Origin: Zonotrichia leucophrys gambelii
Lineage: Eukaryota; Chordata; Aves; Passeriformes; Passerellidae
Assembly (NCBI RefSeq): GCF_028769735.1
Contig: NC_088177.1
Coordinates: 18,482,599 to 18,546,598 of the forward strand
Direction of reading: 5' to 3'
Length of the DNA stretch: 64,000 nucleotides
The notes under the pieces were generated by a model, which had not been told where the DNA came from, ran no database searches, and saw only the letters and a list, made by a program, of their open reading frames with translations. Below are positions 36,611 to 49,520 of the stretch, piece by piece. Every line of letters begins with the position of its first letter. The first letter of the stretch is position 1. Both the position numbers and the translations under genes were made by a program.

Positions 36611-38482
36611 CTTTTCCAACCACAAGACAGTGCCACATCCTGTTGAACTGATTACTACCTCTGACACATTAGTTCATGTAACAAAGGAAAGGCCATTGGA
36701 TTAGTCAGTACACCTTGTGGGTACAGAGTCTGACACTTGGCTCCAGCCTCAGACATCGGAGAGCTTTGCTCCTCTCTCCTGCACCACAACTCCAAGGGCA
36801 ATGCTCATGGGACACTGGGTTTCAGGGACCTGCACTAATTGTGCTCTGCCCATTGAAGGACACCTTAGAAGAGGCTGTGCCTCTGCACTGCACCCTGAGG
36901 AAACAAAACCCTAACTACGCTAAAACAAGAGGTAAGAGTCAACTTACTAATGTGCCTCTTAGTGTGTGTGACTTATTGTGTGTGCTGGTGCATCTCCATG
37001 GAGGGGATGGAGGGTAAATCAGTTCCACTGCAGCTGGATTACAGCAACTAATGGCATATTCAGACAGACCCTCATTTTCCTCAGCGAACATGCAATAGGA
37101 CAGGCTCCAGCAAATAATCTGTGGAAAAACATCCTTTTCCCCACAGCATTTTGTCATGTTACTCAGGCTCCACTCCCAAATTCAGATAATTACTTTCTCT
37201 TTTCTATACCTTATTTTCAGATTCTAATCACTTACTTCACTCTAGTGCTGAATCAGTGTTGCTTTTCTTCCTTTGCAAGAAACATGGAACTTAAAAAGCA
37301 AGATTCTTATTGTTGCCAACTGATTCCACCTTCCCTCAGAACAAGGAGAGTGTCCATGCAAGTGAAAATAAGCTTACTGCATAAGGGGCACATGGTATAG
37401 AAAAAAATTGTCTATTATTTTTGTGTATTTCCACTGCACCATGATTCTGTGCCAAACTGTGTCTCTTTCTCCCGAAAACCAAATTAAAGTATCCTTGCTG
37501 GATGGCATGATTTCTTGGTGGTTTTTATAGGCAGCCGCAGGAAAATTAAGTTATGTGAATTTTAGTCAGAAAGTCTTGTTTCAGGTTCAACAAAACTGGG
37601 AAGTGATTAATCCTCTTCTAAAATATTCCAGATGAGACCTAATGCATAAAAAACCCCAGTTCCAAAGTGGTTACTCTCCAGATTCCTTGTTTAATGGCTG
37701 AAACTGTACATGCAGCAGTGAATAAGGCTGCTAGATTTTTCAGTTCCAATAGAACACTACATTAATAAAAGATTTCACCTTATGTGTTTCCTAAAGATAT
37801 GACAGTGGCAGACACTGAAATCATCACATTTTGCTGAACTTTTCAGTGAGCTTAAGAGGTAATGAAACACCCAGGCCAATTCCTAGAGGCCAGGTAACAC
37901 AAAGAAACCATGAGGAACACAGGCCATGAATCCAGAGAATCCTCTTCTTGAGCACTATGTCATGTAACCTTTTTGAAGACCTCCTTACAGTGCATGCCCA
38001 GCATTAGTGTTTACCTTCAGTGTGGAAAGAACACACATGCGTGTCTGCCATTGTCTCTGATTGCAAACATTAGAGCAAATCCTTGTGCAGGTCAACAGAG
38101 CAGCAGGAGGGAGGAAGGTCATGGCTACACAGAGTGCCCACTCACTGTACCTCCCTCTAGCTGCCTTGCCACCAGCCTGCATTCCTGAGCTTTCCCTGCT
38201 GCACAGCACCAGGGGTATATTTCTGGTCCTCAGAGCTAACTTGCTATAGCTACACAACGCTGCACTGTGTCATGTCAACATAACTCACATTTCTGGTAAT
38301 GCAACCTCACTCCTAGATAGAGTTATGATAATTAGGTTTCAGCAATCATGCTGCTCACAACAATCTAATTATGAAGAAGAAACCTGACAAGGCCAAAAAA
38401 TAGCAGACTGAAAGACACCTCAGACATACAGTTGTAATCCCTGTTCTCAGTCAGCTACCATTGCTTCAGCACTGTGCATTAG

Positions 38483-38498
38483 CACGCTTTCAAGCGTG
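38483..38498. repeat. 7-bp near-perfect palindrome with two CpGs
   Basis: cacgctt-tc-aagcgtg: exact arms with a 2-base spacer. Each arm carries a CpG in a region otherwise poor in CpG. It could be a dimeric factor site. Confidence 0.6.
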
Positions 38499-40679
38499 AT
38501 CCAGTCAGTACTGATCAGTAAGAAAGTTCAGCCAGGCCAGTCAGGCAAAATGGAATTAGAAAGCAGACTGCCATCTGTATGCTGAAAATATTCCTCACCT
38601 TTCCAAAGGTCTCATATAATAATTCTGAAGGAAAGAACAGATCTTTTGGAAAGATCTTATTGAAAGAAATCCTTGGCATTTTCATTTTCATATGTGTGTA
38701 GAAGATATTGTTTTGTAATCTGAATCTGTTAAAAATGCATAATTGAAACAAATCTCTCATTTTTTTCCAAAGGAAGGAAGGACGAAAGAAAACACTAATA
38801 GTTTGCTTTCAAAGCTTTGACATTGACTTGGCATTCTGCTGTACTTAATGATAGCTCTACAAAGAAACAACTTACTGTCTTATGTGGGAAAGCATATTTG
38901 TGGCTGAGAAAGTGCTGCAAAAATTGCAGAGAGCTTTGATAATTTTATGCCACATTTTCACCCCTGTTTTTACAGCCAATTCATTTAGTCAAAAGTCATG
39001 TTTTCTGCTGCTTATCTTTTTCATTTCATATCTCCAAATTTAATGTTTTAGTTCAGGGTTGAATATAATTTTGCGTGATGAAAGGTACCAAGACACAACT
39101 AAGGCTGTAACACTTTGTGAAATTTAATTCCTTCAGCTCATTCCGTGAGAGGGGTCTTGAATCAAAACACAGGTTACATTGCATTGCTTTTATATTCTCA
39201 GCTCTCTCCCAACACAGTCAGACCTCTTTCACTATGTAAATACCTTTATCACAGCCACACTTTTTAACAAATCAGTTTTGCACCAGCACATCAAAGTTCC
39301 CTTGGGATCCAAAAGGAGGTGTCTGGCTGAAGTTCAGACACAGCTTGTTCTTGTGTTTCATTCCACTTCACTGCAGACTTTTTCCTAGCAGGAGCTAAGG
39401 AAAAGAAAAAATTCCAACTCCTACATTTGGGACAAAAGACCCCAAGTGATTTTGCACCTGATTCAAGCCTCTGCAGTTTCTCGGAATTTTTTCTCTTGAT
39501 TTCAGACAGTTTTCTGAATTTTCAATCTATTTCTAGAAAAAGCCAATAAATTATGTTGTCCTCCATTGCTCCAGCATTAGAGACTTAATAGAAAACAGAT
39601 TATAAAGGCCAAACCCTTAAATCACACAAACCTTTTGAGAGGAGCAGCTACAAGTTGGTCATAAGCTTGATTTTTGTTGTGTTTCAAATGTTATTGCATT
39701 GTTGCTATGGCTGTTGAGTTTCCTATCAGAATGTTTCATTTTAAAGGTGCATATTGCCTAGGATTCCCTATTTCTCTGAATTTCCTCAGAACATATAAAA
39801 TGAAAGCTTTCACAACTTAGCTCAAGAGATAATGGTTCTCCACTCTCTAACAAGGCCTTCTTTTCTCCCCTGTGTTAGCTACTAAAGCTAAATAAATATT
39901 CAAAAAAAACCCCAAGGAAAACATTCAAAGGGCTCCTTCTTTTTACCCCTTAGATTATATGTAATTATTTTATTCATTTCACAATTATAGCCTTGCCTTC
40001 AGGCTGGGTAAGACCTTTTTTTCCTTAAATATAAGGAACAAAACCACAACTTTTTGCTTTCTTTACTTTAAAATCTTGCCTTTTCATGGGCAAAGCCTCC
40101 TATAAGGGAGAATAAATATTGCTTGGACTATGGGGAAACTGGACCTTGCTCTCTCTTCTCTAGCAAGCAGCTAAAAGCTATATTTTTAAATTTTTGGCTT
40201 AACCCCTAAGCTTATTTCTTGCCTCAGTTTAGTAGACATTGACAGAGTTGAAAAAGCCCATTATAACCATTCAGTTGTGCATCCCTCTCCCTGTCTAGTG
40301 TGAAGGATATGACTCCCAGCAAGGTCCAGCAAGGGGAACTACAAGCTTAGTGCTGAGCACTGCTGCTGTTTAAGTGACCCTGGCTTTTTTGGGTAACAGT
40401 AATCAGACCCCTCATCCTCTTTAGCATCAGGAGTTGCTACTGAGGTCCAGACGTTCAAACATAAAGAGCTGATGCAGGGATTCCCTCTCTCTCATGGGAT
40501 TAAAGCTGCATCAGTTCTGTGCAGCCTCCAAATTAAGGAGCCCACAAACTGCTGGTGATTCTTCAGGTAATCTGGCAGGCAGCAAAGAGCTCCACATCCA
40601 TGCTTTCATAAGCAAAGCCCACACCATCCTGCATTCACTCTTCATGTCTCCAGGAGATAACATGCAGAAGCTGGGCTTA

Positions 40680-40940
40680 TGATACAACATTTTAACACAG
40701 AATCAATGTGGTATGATCCCAATGTGATTAGCACAGCTCAGCCTTAGTTGGGACGGATTATTCCTATTAGTTTCCAACTGATCTTGGAACACAAGTATTA
40801 CATCTGATTTTAATGAAACACAAGACTTTGTTGTTTCCAGTCAGCTAATGAAGCAGTTGAACCTTCTCATGACTTGCTGTAATTATACCAAAGGCTGTGC
40901 ATTATCATAAACAATGCCAATCCCTTTACAAGATGTAAAG
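40680..40940. promoter_or_regulatory. candidate enhancer or conserved non-coding block
   Basis: Non-repetitive AT-rich stretch with homeodomain cores (GTAATTATACC near 40879; GCTAATGAAG near 40846), an ACTTTGTTGTTTCC SOX-like run near 40825, and one isolated CpG at about 40754. No frame is open across it. Weak call. Confidence 0.2.
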
Positions 40941-42027
40941 TTAATCCTCCAGTACTTGTGTATTGATATGTTTGGAAATGTAAACTGAGGAGTGAAAAGA
41001 AATCAGTGCTACCCTGGTGAAATGTGACCATACCTGGCACAGAAGCTTTCACACAATATGCTGTGGCAGCCTCTTAGTTAGATGTAATTTTATGTTAACA
41101 GGAATAGTCACATTAAAATATGTTTTGTTCATGACAGCCTCAAGCACAGACACAAGTTAATCACATTTTAGAAGATCGTGTTAAAGTACATGTAAAAAAC
41201 AGAAGTGCATTATGAGGAAAAATTTCAAGGTGGAGACATTACCAAGGAATTTCTTGCTTTTGACAGCTTTTTCAAAGACTCTGGCATGATGCTGTACTTT
41301 CAAAACTAAAAGCTATTTCCATTGGGTAGCTTGTTTTGCTTGTAAAAGAGCTTGGTGGTCCTGGGACAGCTCTTCCTGGACTGATGTTCTTCACACAAAA
41401 GCCACTACTCTAATTGGCATTAACTGTTCCCTGCTTCGGCAGCCTCATCTGAGAAACCAAAAATCAAATCCACAATGTAGATCGAATTGCCCTTAATGGC
41501 CCCTCCACACCAGGGTTAAGTGCATGCTGAGAGTAAGGAAATGCTTTTGTTTGTTGAGGCAGGCAGAGAGCTGCAGTTTCTTCACCTGTCCAGTCTGAAG
41601 AGAGATTAAGGATCTACTGAGTGATCAATCAAAAGACAGAGCATCAACAGGTCTTCTTTGGAAAAATGGGGCATTTTAGTGGCAAGCATTAGGAAATCTC
41701 TCTCTGCCACTGAGTTGTAAGGTGGTCTTCAACAGATCAATCTCTGTGCCTTCTAGCATGTGTACACCTGTTTTAAAATACCATCTCTCTGGCAAAGTAT
41801 GCACAGATGGAAAGGTATGTTTAAATATCAGCAAACTCTAGCACATGGTTTCTCAAAATGTAGAGATCTTATAACCCTTGTGGCAGGGGTGTGGGAATAG
41901 CAAGAATTATCCTGTGTAAAGTTACTCTGTTCCTGGTTACAAAGTGATGCAAACTGCAAAGGGTTCACTCTTTGTCTCTCTTTTCCCATTTAATTTTTTT
42001 TTGCTTGTGAGCAGTGTTATCTGTGCA

Positions 42028-42066
42028 GGTCTTTCTTTTATATATATATATATGTATATAAAGACC
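42028..42066. repeat. TA microsatellite flanked by inverted 7-mers
   Basis: An alternating TA tract with one TG interruption (42039-42060) is bracketed by ggtcttt (42028-42034) and aaagacc (42060-42066), which are exact reverse complements. The whole can extrude as a cruciform. Tract length is likely to vary between individuals. Confidence 0.85.
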
Positions 42067-43481
42067 CTCCCCAAGGGTCCACAGATCAAAGGCTGATAAG
42101 CGTAAGCACAGACCTGCAATAAACCCTTACTGACAGAAAAAGGAGTGAATGAGGCTGAACTGGGTGCATTCTGGCCAAAGACTGCAGCTGCATCTTTTGT
42201 AGCTGCTCTGATGGCTACCAACAGCTCGCTTTACACAGTAAGAAAACTAACTGTGGAAAGCATTTTAAAACCACTGTGACTTTCCTGCCAAGTTGAGTTA
42301 GGGAGGAGCTACATAGGTTCTGTGACACCAGGGGAGCAGTACAAAACCATTCTGCCAAAAACATGATCTCCATATTAGCTGAAGTCCGCTGACTGCACAT
42401 AGGCCCAAGGTCATAAAATGTTGACCATGGATTTTGGAGGGTTTCCAGTAAGAGCAAACAGCCTGTACTACCAGTTCTCCTACCATCCAGATAAACAGTT
42501 CTATACTAGTAGCTAGCAACATTTTAACCACAGCCTCATAACTATAACCTTTCCTTTAAAAAAACCTACATTTTTCAACAACAGCACAGTTAAGAACTAC
42601 TCGTTCAAATGAACTAAGAGCATTAGCAGATGGAAAATCCAAATGCTGTTACATACAAAAGATAGAGGCAAGGTTCATGCATACTTGCATCAGAAATTTG
42701 AGTATATGGCTTTGCTCAGTCTTCTTATGCCTTCATACCAAATATAATCCAAAAAATACTTGTAAATGCAGTATGAACAGCTGTTCATCTTGCCTGCCCT
42801 GTATTTTCAAAAAGACAAACATACATACTAACTCCCCACCCACTAAGTCTAACTACTAATTCCAAATGCAAGCAAGCCAGCTGTTGTCAACTATTCATTT
42901 GTATGGCCATGTCACCAAGGATCTCAAAGTATGAGATCACTGTTGTGTTAGGTCTTGAACTGCTACAGAAGAAAACAATAACCTGCTTCAAGGAGTTCCA
43001 AGGGTGTAGCTATTCACACTTTTAAAACTTCACAACCTCCCAGACTCACAGCAAAAAAACAACTACTGATAAGCTAGCAGTAATAACCAGTATTTAAGGC
43101 AGAAACCATAAGCTTCCATAGATGTAACCTTGTGGCTACTTTTTGAGGTCAGTTAACCAACTTCTATTCAAATCAAAATCACCAGCACAACTCTATAGGC
43201 CAAGCTAGATACATTTTCACTGCTGGTCTCACCTGTGCCACTTGGAAATAAGAAGGGAATAGATCATGTCCCCCTACTGTTAGTGTTCGGGAGTAAATAG
43301 ATAATTCCGATGGAATAAGCTGCATAATATTACAGAGGACTACAGACAGAAGGAAACTTGTAACTATTGTTGATTTATCAGCACTTAGGATTGCCCTCCT
43401 CACCATTAAGTTCATAATTCCCCTTACTCATAATTGAGGAGGTTCTCTAAATTAGTTAAAGTAGTCCAGTCATTTCTGTCT

Positions 43482-43503
43482 TATATTCATTATATTGAAT
43501 ATA
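43482..43503. repeat. 8-bp AT-rich inverted repeat
   Basis: tatattca (43482-43489) and tgaatata (43496-43503) are exact reverse complements around ttatat. A further direct copy of tatattca follows at about 43507-43514. Confidence 0.7.
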
Positions 43504-44433
43504 TTTATATTCATTCTCACTCCACAAATGCGGTGGAAGTATTTTGTTTTTCAAATTTTCCATAGTCACATTTGTGCTGAGGTCTGCTGTGGAAAAACAC
43601 AAAATTTTCAAAGTAGAATTCTCTCAAACTTTGAAGTCCCTAAAAAAACATCCCCAAACAAATAACTATCTTATGACCTAGACTTTCTTAAACCTTAATT
43701 ATTTTCCTTTTGGGATTAGGAATGCTTCCTTTTCCTCCTCTGACCTATTTTACTTGTTTTGTTGCTTCCTGATAAATACAGATAAATCTGTAGAAATAAA
43801 AGCACAGATTTATAATAAAAGGACATATATTTAGCTCATAAAACTAGTACAAAAATGGCAAGCCTCTCATGACACCCTTCAGACACTGGTCTACATAATG
43901 ATGGGTGTTTAAATGGAGCTTTCTGTGGCAGCAAAGCACAAAAGCTGCCATCTCACCATTGCTACACAGCTTCTACCACACAAGACATCATCATAATAAT
44001 GGCTGATACTCCTTGTCAGCAGTGGCAGACAAGAGTTTCTGCTTTTGACTTCTAATGCTCCTGAGGCTGTCAAGTTCAGCCTTTGCAAGGGTTATCTTCC
44101 TATAGAGAAAACAAAGCAACATAAGGTTGCTGCTCCTCAGGGTTCACTTTTCTCTAGCCACTTGAAGTTTAATTAAATCTCAAATGAACTTCTGGCACTT
44201 TGTAGTATAAACTGAATAAAAACATCTTAAGAAACCTTGCGCCAGAAAACTAGTAAATTAATGAGAGGAAGAAAAGCAGCATTTCTGTGTGAAGAAAGGA
44301 TTCTACTTGCATTATCTGGTAGTCTTGAGGGCTGCAAGCAGTAAAATGTTCTCTTTGCATTTCTCAAAAGCCTGATCATTGCTTGTTCAAAGTTCTTTTT
44401 CTTGACTGATTACTCCTACTGCCTGGTAAGGAG

Positions 44434-44530
44434 TGACAGAATGGGTGAGGTTGGGAGGCACCTCAGGATATCACCTAGTCCAACACTGCATCTCAAAGCA
44501 GGGCCAACAGGGCAGGCTGCCTAGGATCTT
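44434..44530 (-). mobile_element. CR1 LINE fragment
   Basis: About 97 bp match the reverse complement of the CR1 3' region: 'gacagaatgggtgaggttgg', then 'cacctagtccaac', then 'ctcaaagcagggccaac'. The match fades after about 44530. It is a short, diverged 3' piece of the same family as the copy at 32.1 kb, probably of another subfamily because the opening reads GGTGAGGTTGG instead of the AAGGGACCTTAAA type. Confidence 0.8.
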
Positions 44531-47500
44531 ATTCTGAGGCAGAAACACTGCCTCTTTTTCTGCCATTAGAACAAACCCCAGGATTCCAACAAGAAGGGAA
44601 GAAAGACTTTGCAAGCGTTAACCTAAGCTCTCTTTATGAATCTGTGTGTCCTTTTCCACTCATTCTGCTGCAGGTCAATACTTTGATGTCCACTCCAAAC
44701 ACAGTGAGCGCTACTGACAACACAAACTGTGTCAAAGCTGTTAGCCAGAAATCAATAAACTTCCTTATACTTAAGGCCATGGAGACACAGAAGTCAAGTG
44801 GATAAAGCTGAGCACTCAGAAGCCTGTTGATTAGCGTTCTGTTCCCAGTTCATATCAAGTTACTTTAAAAAAAATGTGCTGCACTGTAGAGTGTTTTGAG
44901 ATCCTGTGAATAAAACGGGCCTCAGTCCCATTCAGACACACAGGAATTCACAGCAGGTCATGAAGTGCTGTTAAAACTACTTGCACCCCTGGAATCATGA
45001 TGCACGTGCCAATTTTTTTAACTGTGCCTTTAATCAGATTATACAAAATTGCATGCAGAGAAAATTACACTTCATTATTTAATTCTGCATAAATGATGTT
45101 GAACTGCTCAGGAAGATAATTCATAAAGAATACTATGATTGTTATAGTCCAAAAAGCCAATCGAGCCCATCTTCAGCAAGCATTAGAATAAACCTAGAAA
45201 AGCTCTGTTTTCATTAATGTGGATAGTTTTTATATCACATCTTATTTATTAGGCTATTTCACCAAAGATGCATTATAGTGTCAAAGTACCAAAATTTAAT
45301 CATCCCTAAGAGAATCATAACTGACTGGTGATATCCTCATGCAGCATGTGCTGATAGGTGATCTTCTTGAAAAGAAATGCTGTAGCCAAAAATCTCATAC
45401 CAACAACTACAAATACAGAAGTTACCATTAGCAAGACAAACACTTCAGGAAATTAAACAATAAGGGGAGACAGTTATATTGACTTTCCATCAAACAATAC
45501 TGGCTTTCTAAAACAATTTTCAAGGAACCCCTATTCCTCATATTTTCATTAAACTAGATCCCGTACAGCTAAACTGTGTGCTAAGCAAGCAATTGTGGGA
45601 AGGTCTGGTTAGGCCAAAGTAGGCTAGCTAGAATTTTTTTTTCCCTCTAGTTTTTAGTTATTTCCTTGAGTACTAAAAAAAGAAGAGCAGCTGCTCTTGA
45701 AAGAAAATTCAGGGGCTTTTTGTCTGTAAGTGGATTTTCAAGAGACAGAGAAGTTTGACTTTTTTTTAGGACAAAAAAAATGCAGAGGCTGATTTTAGAA
45801 TTCAAGTCAGTAGCCTACAGAAATACATAGTGATAAGTACTGAACAGTAAACTGATTACATTTCATAAGCTGGAAAATGCTTCCATGTGAATTCTTCCTG
45901 CTTTGTTGTGAATGGGAGAAATTGAAAGCTACTTCCAAATTTCATCTAACCTATCAGTTGTTCTAAATATGCTTATGCACAGCCTCAGAGCGGAGCTTAC
46001 AAATCTGTATTGAAAATTATTAACTTTCTGCCTCCTAAGAAATGCAGCTGAGTGACAAGCAGGCAATTTTCCAAAGACACTACTTTAACTGAGAATGGTC
46101 AAATTAAAAAACAGAATAATAAAAGTTCCCTCAGTGTCATTTCTTCTGACAGGCACATCCAAATTCTGATACCAGTATAACCTTTATGCAGAGAGAAAAC
46201 AGGAAGTCATAATATTGCATTGTTTTTCAGCAAAGCAGAGGATTAAATCTTTCCCTGTACTATGTCTAACATTTAAATGTAAGTATGCCAGTTGTGAAAC
46301 AAGAGTACATGAGACAAGTTTGCAGGGTTCTCTAACTGATAAGGAACTAATTTAAATTGTAATTAAAGCAGATAATCCTTTTTTCACTGTTTTGTATAGA
46401 TTCATTCACACAGTACTAGCCTTCACTATACCATTCACTATGTATACCAACAATGATCAGAACATCTTTCCACGATAAAATATTTTGAAAATAGAAAATT
46501 TTATTTGTAAAATAAATAATCCATAAATATATGTAAAACATCTGATAGCCTGCTTGCTCCTTTGCTTTATAAGATTATTTTTTTCTGAGTAGGGATAATT
46601 TTCAGTGTCAAATGATGAGTAGCCTTGTTGGATAATCACAGAATTGCCTTATAGCAGCTCATTGTATTATTGTATATTTAAAAAAGCTTAAGCTAGTTAT
46701 CAGTTTTAGCCAAGAAACAGTAATGTTCTTTTAAGAGGTAATTTCATCAGGTTAAAAGAGTCTGTTGTGGAGTGATTATATGACCTCCAGGGTACATCAC
46801 ACAAGTTCCATATGCTGGACAGTGTTTTGATATCCACATTTAACAAATACTCATCATAAAGTTCAGTTGGGAGGTGGCTACAATAGGTCAGGATACACTG
46901 GCTTAAGGATCTTAACTAATTGTTTAAAACAGTAGACAAAAATGGGGTCATTTAATTAAATGTTTGAATGAGGAATTTCAGGTGACTAAAGCCTGATCCT
47001 GAAAAAAAAGTTCGTATTGGCACAGTGCACACCCTTTCTTCAAGATGATGGATTTGCAGCATATTTTCCAGGGACTGCAGCACAAAAGAAATACAGCAGG
47101 GCTGTAGGAATGCAATGACTGGACTAAAAAGAAGTCATTACTGTTCCTACCTTCTTAGCAAGAGAGCTTATTGTACTTTAATAACGACATAAATAGTATG
47201 CTTGAATATTTTGTAATTGATTACCAACTATCTGTCATTGAATTCTGTAGCTGCAAAGGGTTGCTGTGAGTTACTGCTTAAAAAAGCAGCACAGTGTAAT
47301 GAGCAAAAGATGGAACAACCTTGCAGCCGCAAGGACATCACATTTTGAAGGCCAACTCATACAGACCCTCACAACAGTTAGTACAATACCCAATGCCAAG
47401 CAGTCACAGGATTAAGTTAGGCATAGTCAATGGAAGGACCAATGATGAAGGACAATAAAGATGAGTGCAAAAAAGTACTGTAAATTGGCATGCTACTCAT

Positions 47501-48542
47501 AAAATCCCACTCTTGCAAAAGCTTCTCTTAGCATAGGCAATTTTCTCCACTTCAAAAGTAGAGACAAAAACCCCCTTGTGGCAATCATCAGACCATACAG
47601 AAACACCAAGAATTTCCAAGTGATTTAGGCAGCCAAGTGTTATCCCAGCAGTATATGGGAAGAGAAACAAATTACTTATCTTACCAGATTTTCTCGAAGC
47701 AAGGTAAACCAAATGGCTGTCACCAGAAGACCTCCTTAGAGCTGTTGATAGAGTGCTGTTGTAGAATCAGAAGAGCTCAGGCCCAACAGAACAGCAGGTT
47801 CTGCAGGATGCTAAAAGCAGAGATGGGGTTTTCACTCAAGCAGTGTGAAGAGGAGAGGGAGAAAGAGAAATGGGGTATGCATATTCCTGCAACCTGAAGT
47901 GCCAGGCACTAGTGGTCTAAACCAATGGAGTAAATTCTGAGCCAGGAAATAGCTTGAGTAGGCTACCTAATAGAAATTTGCTGTTAACTACTCCTTTTTG
48001 TTTACAGCAAGTAGTGACATGTGTCAGGAGATTTCAATCACAGCACAATTGCCTCAAACAGTGGTAGCAGGTTCCTCCCTTTCCATCCTCCTGCACTGTC
48101 TTTTGTTGCATACTATCAGGAAGATGTTCCCATAAGGACAAACCAAGGGCTGATGTTTAGAATTTAAATCATAATTTAAACTATCCTGCTTTCTGATATA
48201 ATTTTTTCCATCTCCTTTCTCATAGTACCTTTAAAAGATTTGCAGACTTGTCTCCCCAACACCCTTAATTGTTGCCTAGAAAGTTTATTACATAGTTGTT
48301 AACTTTCAATGCTTCTAGTAGTCAGCTGGAATTTAATTATAGCAACTATCCAAATAAATCTGATTCTGTAGATTAAATAACAGCTACTCTTAAGTAAATA
48401 ACATTTGAATATCCTCCCCCTTTCTCTGTCATACATAAGCATTACTTGGAATACTAAAAACCTTGCACAACATGCCATTTCCTAGCTGTTTGTCTCACTA
48501 GATACTGTTCCAGCAGCCATTTGTTTTATTATTAGACCCCTA
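44531..48542. other. gene-free AT-rich DNA
   Basis: No exon or RNA gene seen. The small frames at 46457-46639, 47497-47712 and 47637-47897 show no domain. A candidate enhancer lies at 45.0-45.3 kb. Short A-runs and T-runs occur, but no tandem repeat of note. Confidence 0.6.
45000..45330. promoter_or_regulatory. candidate enhancer (homeodomain/POU-like sites)
   Basis: Repeat-free stretch with TTATTTAATTCTGCATAAAT near 45075 (POU/homeodomain-type composite), TTCATTAATG near 45214 and TTTAATCAGATTA near 45031. A few CpGs remain (CACGTG near 45005; AATCGAG near 45160). Based on motifs only. Confidence 0.22.
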
Positions 48543-48653
48543 TGATCATTTGGGGCTGGAAAGGACTTTGGGAGGTCTCTACTCCAACCTCCTGCTCAAA
48601 GCAAGCCTAGATATGATGAAATCAGATCTAGTTGGGATAGATTCACAGTCTCC
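48543..48653 (-). mobile_element. CR1 LINE fragment, diverged
   Basis: The plus strand reads 'ggctggaaaggactttggga', then 'actccaacctcctgctcaaa', then 'agttgggatagattcaca', which is the reverse complement of a CR1 3' region of the type 'ctggaaaggacctctggag'. It is about 110 bp and degraded, most clearly in the middle. Confidence 0.75.
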
Positions 48654-49474
48654 CATTTTTAAATCATGATGCCTGGAGCCTTGATATGGGGCAGAAGCAG
48701 GGTGATTAATGGCTGGTGGCAGTGAGCATTGTGCCTTTAAGCAGAGTGGGTGTTCTAATTCCAGCCAGCATGGACTAAGGAAACTGGTGTTATAGAGCGA
48801 TCATTTGGGGTTAACGTATGATATTCGGAACATCTGAAACCTGTTATTTTTCCTAGCTGAGGTTTATCCTGAAGCTTCATAAACTTTCCATTTTAAATTA
48901 CAGAGCTTCCTTTTTCAACTATAATAAACTTTTATCTTAAAATGGTGTGTGCCTTTTAATCATTCCAAAGTATTTACTTTAATTAAGTTTTAAAAACCCT
49001 GCAGAAGACAGCACTGTTCTTAATTTTGGCTGTGAGAGTTTGCTCTGCATTCAGCTAGCAGCAGTTCTTAATACCCCTGCTGAACTTCAGCCAAACAGAG
49101 CATTTGAGGCAAAGCAAGATGGCGTGAATTCAAAGAAGAATACTTGTTTTCAAGAAAACATTGGTCCAGTTTCATGGCATTAGCTATAATCCACTGGTTT
49201 AGTAGAAGAAAACAGTTTTCATCTTTCTTTCTCTATAGACATGCAGCATGTGGCATTCTCAGAGTGTCAATGTTTTCCTTGGTTTTCCCATGCATCATTA
49301 AAGATTTGAAGCTCAGAAATCTTGTGCATCTCCAACCTAGCAAAAATGCCTGGGAGCTGCAAACACTTACCCCTTAGCAAATTTGGTTGAAATGATATGT
49401 CTAACCAGAAGGAAAAAAAAACTCAAACAACTTAGGGTTGGGGAATAAAAAAGGTTGTTATCTAAGGTTGCTGG

Positions 49475-49520
49475 AGCTTCCTGCCTGAGGCTATAATAGC
49501 TTCCTACCTGAGACTACAAC
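49475..49520. repeat. 23-bp tandem duplication, two units
   Basis: Units 49475-49497 and 49498-49520 both begin agcttcct and differ at 4 of 23 positions. All four differences are transitions, consistent with an old slippage duplication that has since decayed. No further units flank it. Confidence 0.85.

Larger units (their letters stand above)
32591..44433. other. gene-free AT-rich DNA between CR1 copies
   Basis: No exon is recognisable. The small frames at 32992-33228, 34612-34929, 36715-37017 and 36978-37400 show no domain. The stretch holds two candidate enhancers (36.3-36.6 and 40.7-40.9 kb), a TA microsatellite in a cruciform-forming context (42028-42066), and small inverted repeats at 38483-38498 and 43482-43503. 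CpG is rare. Confidence 0.6.
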
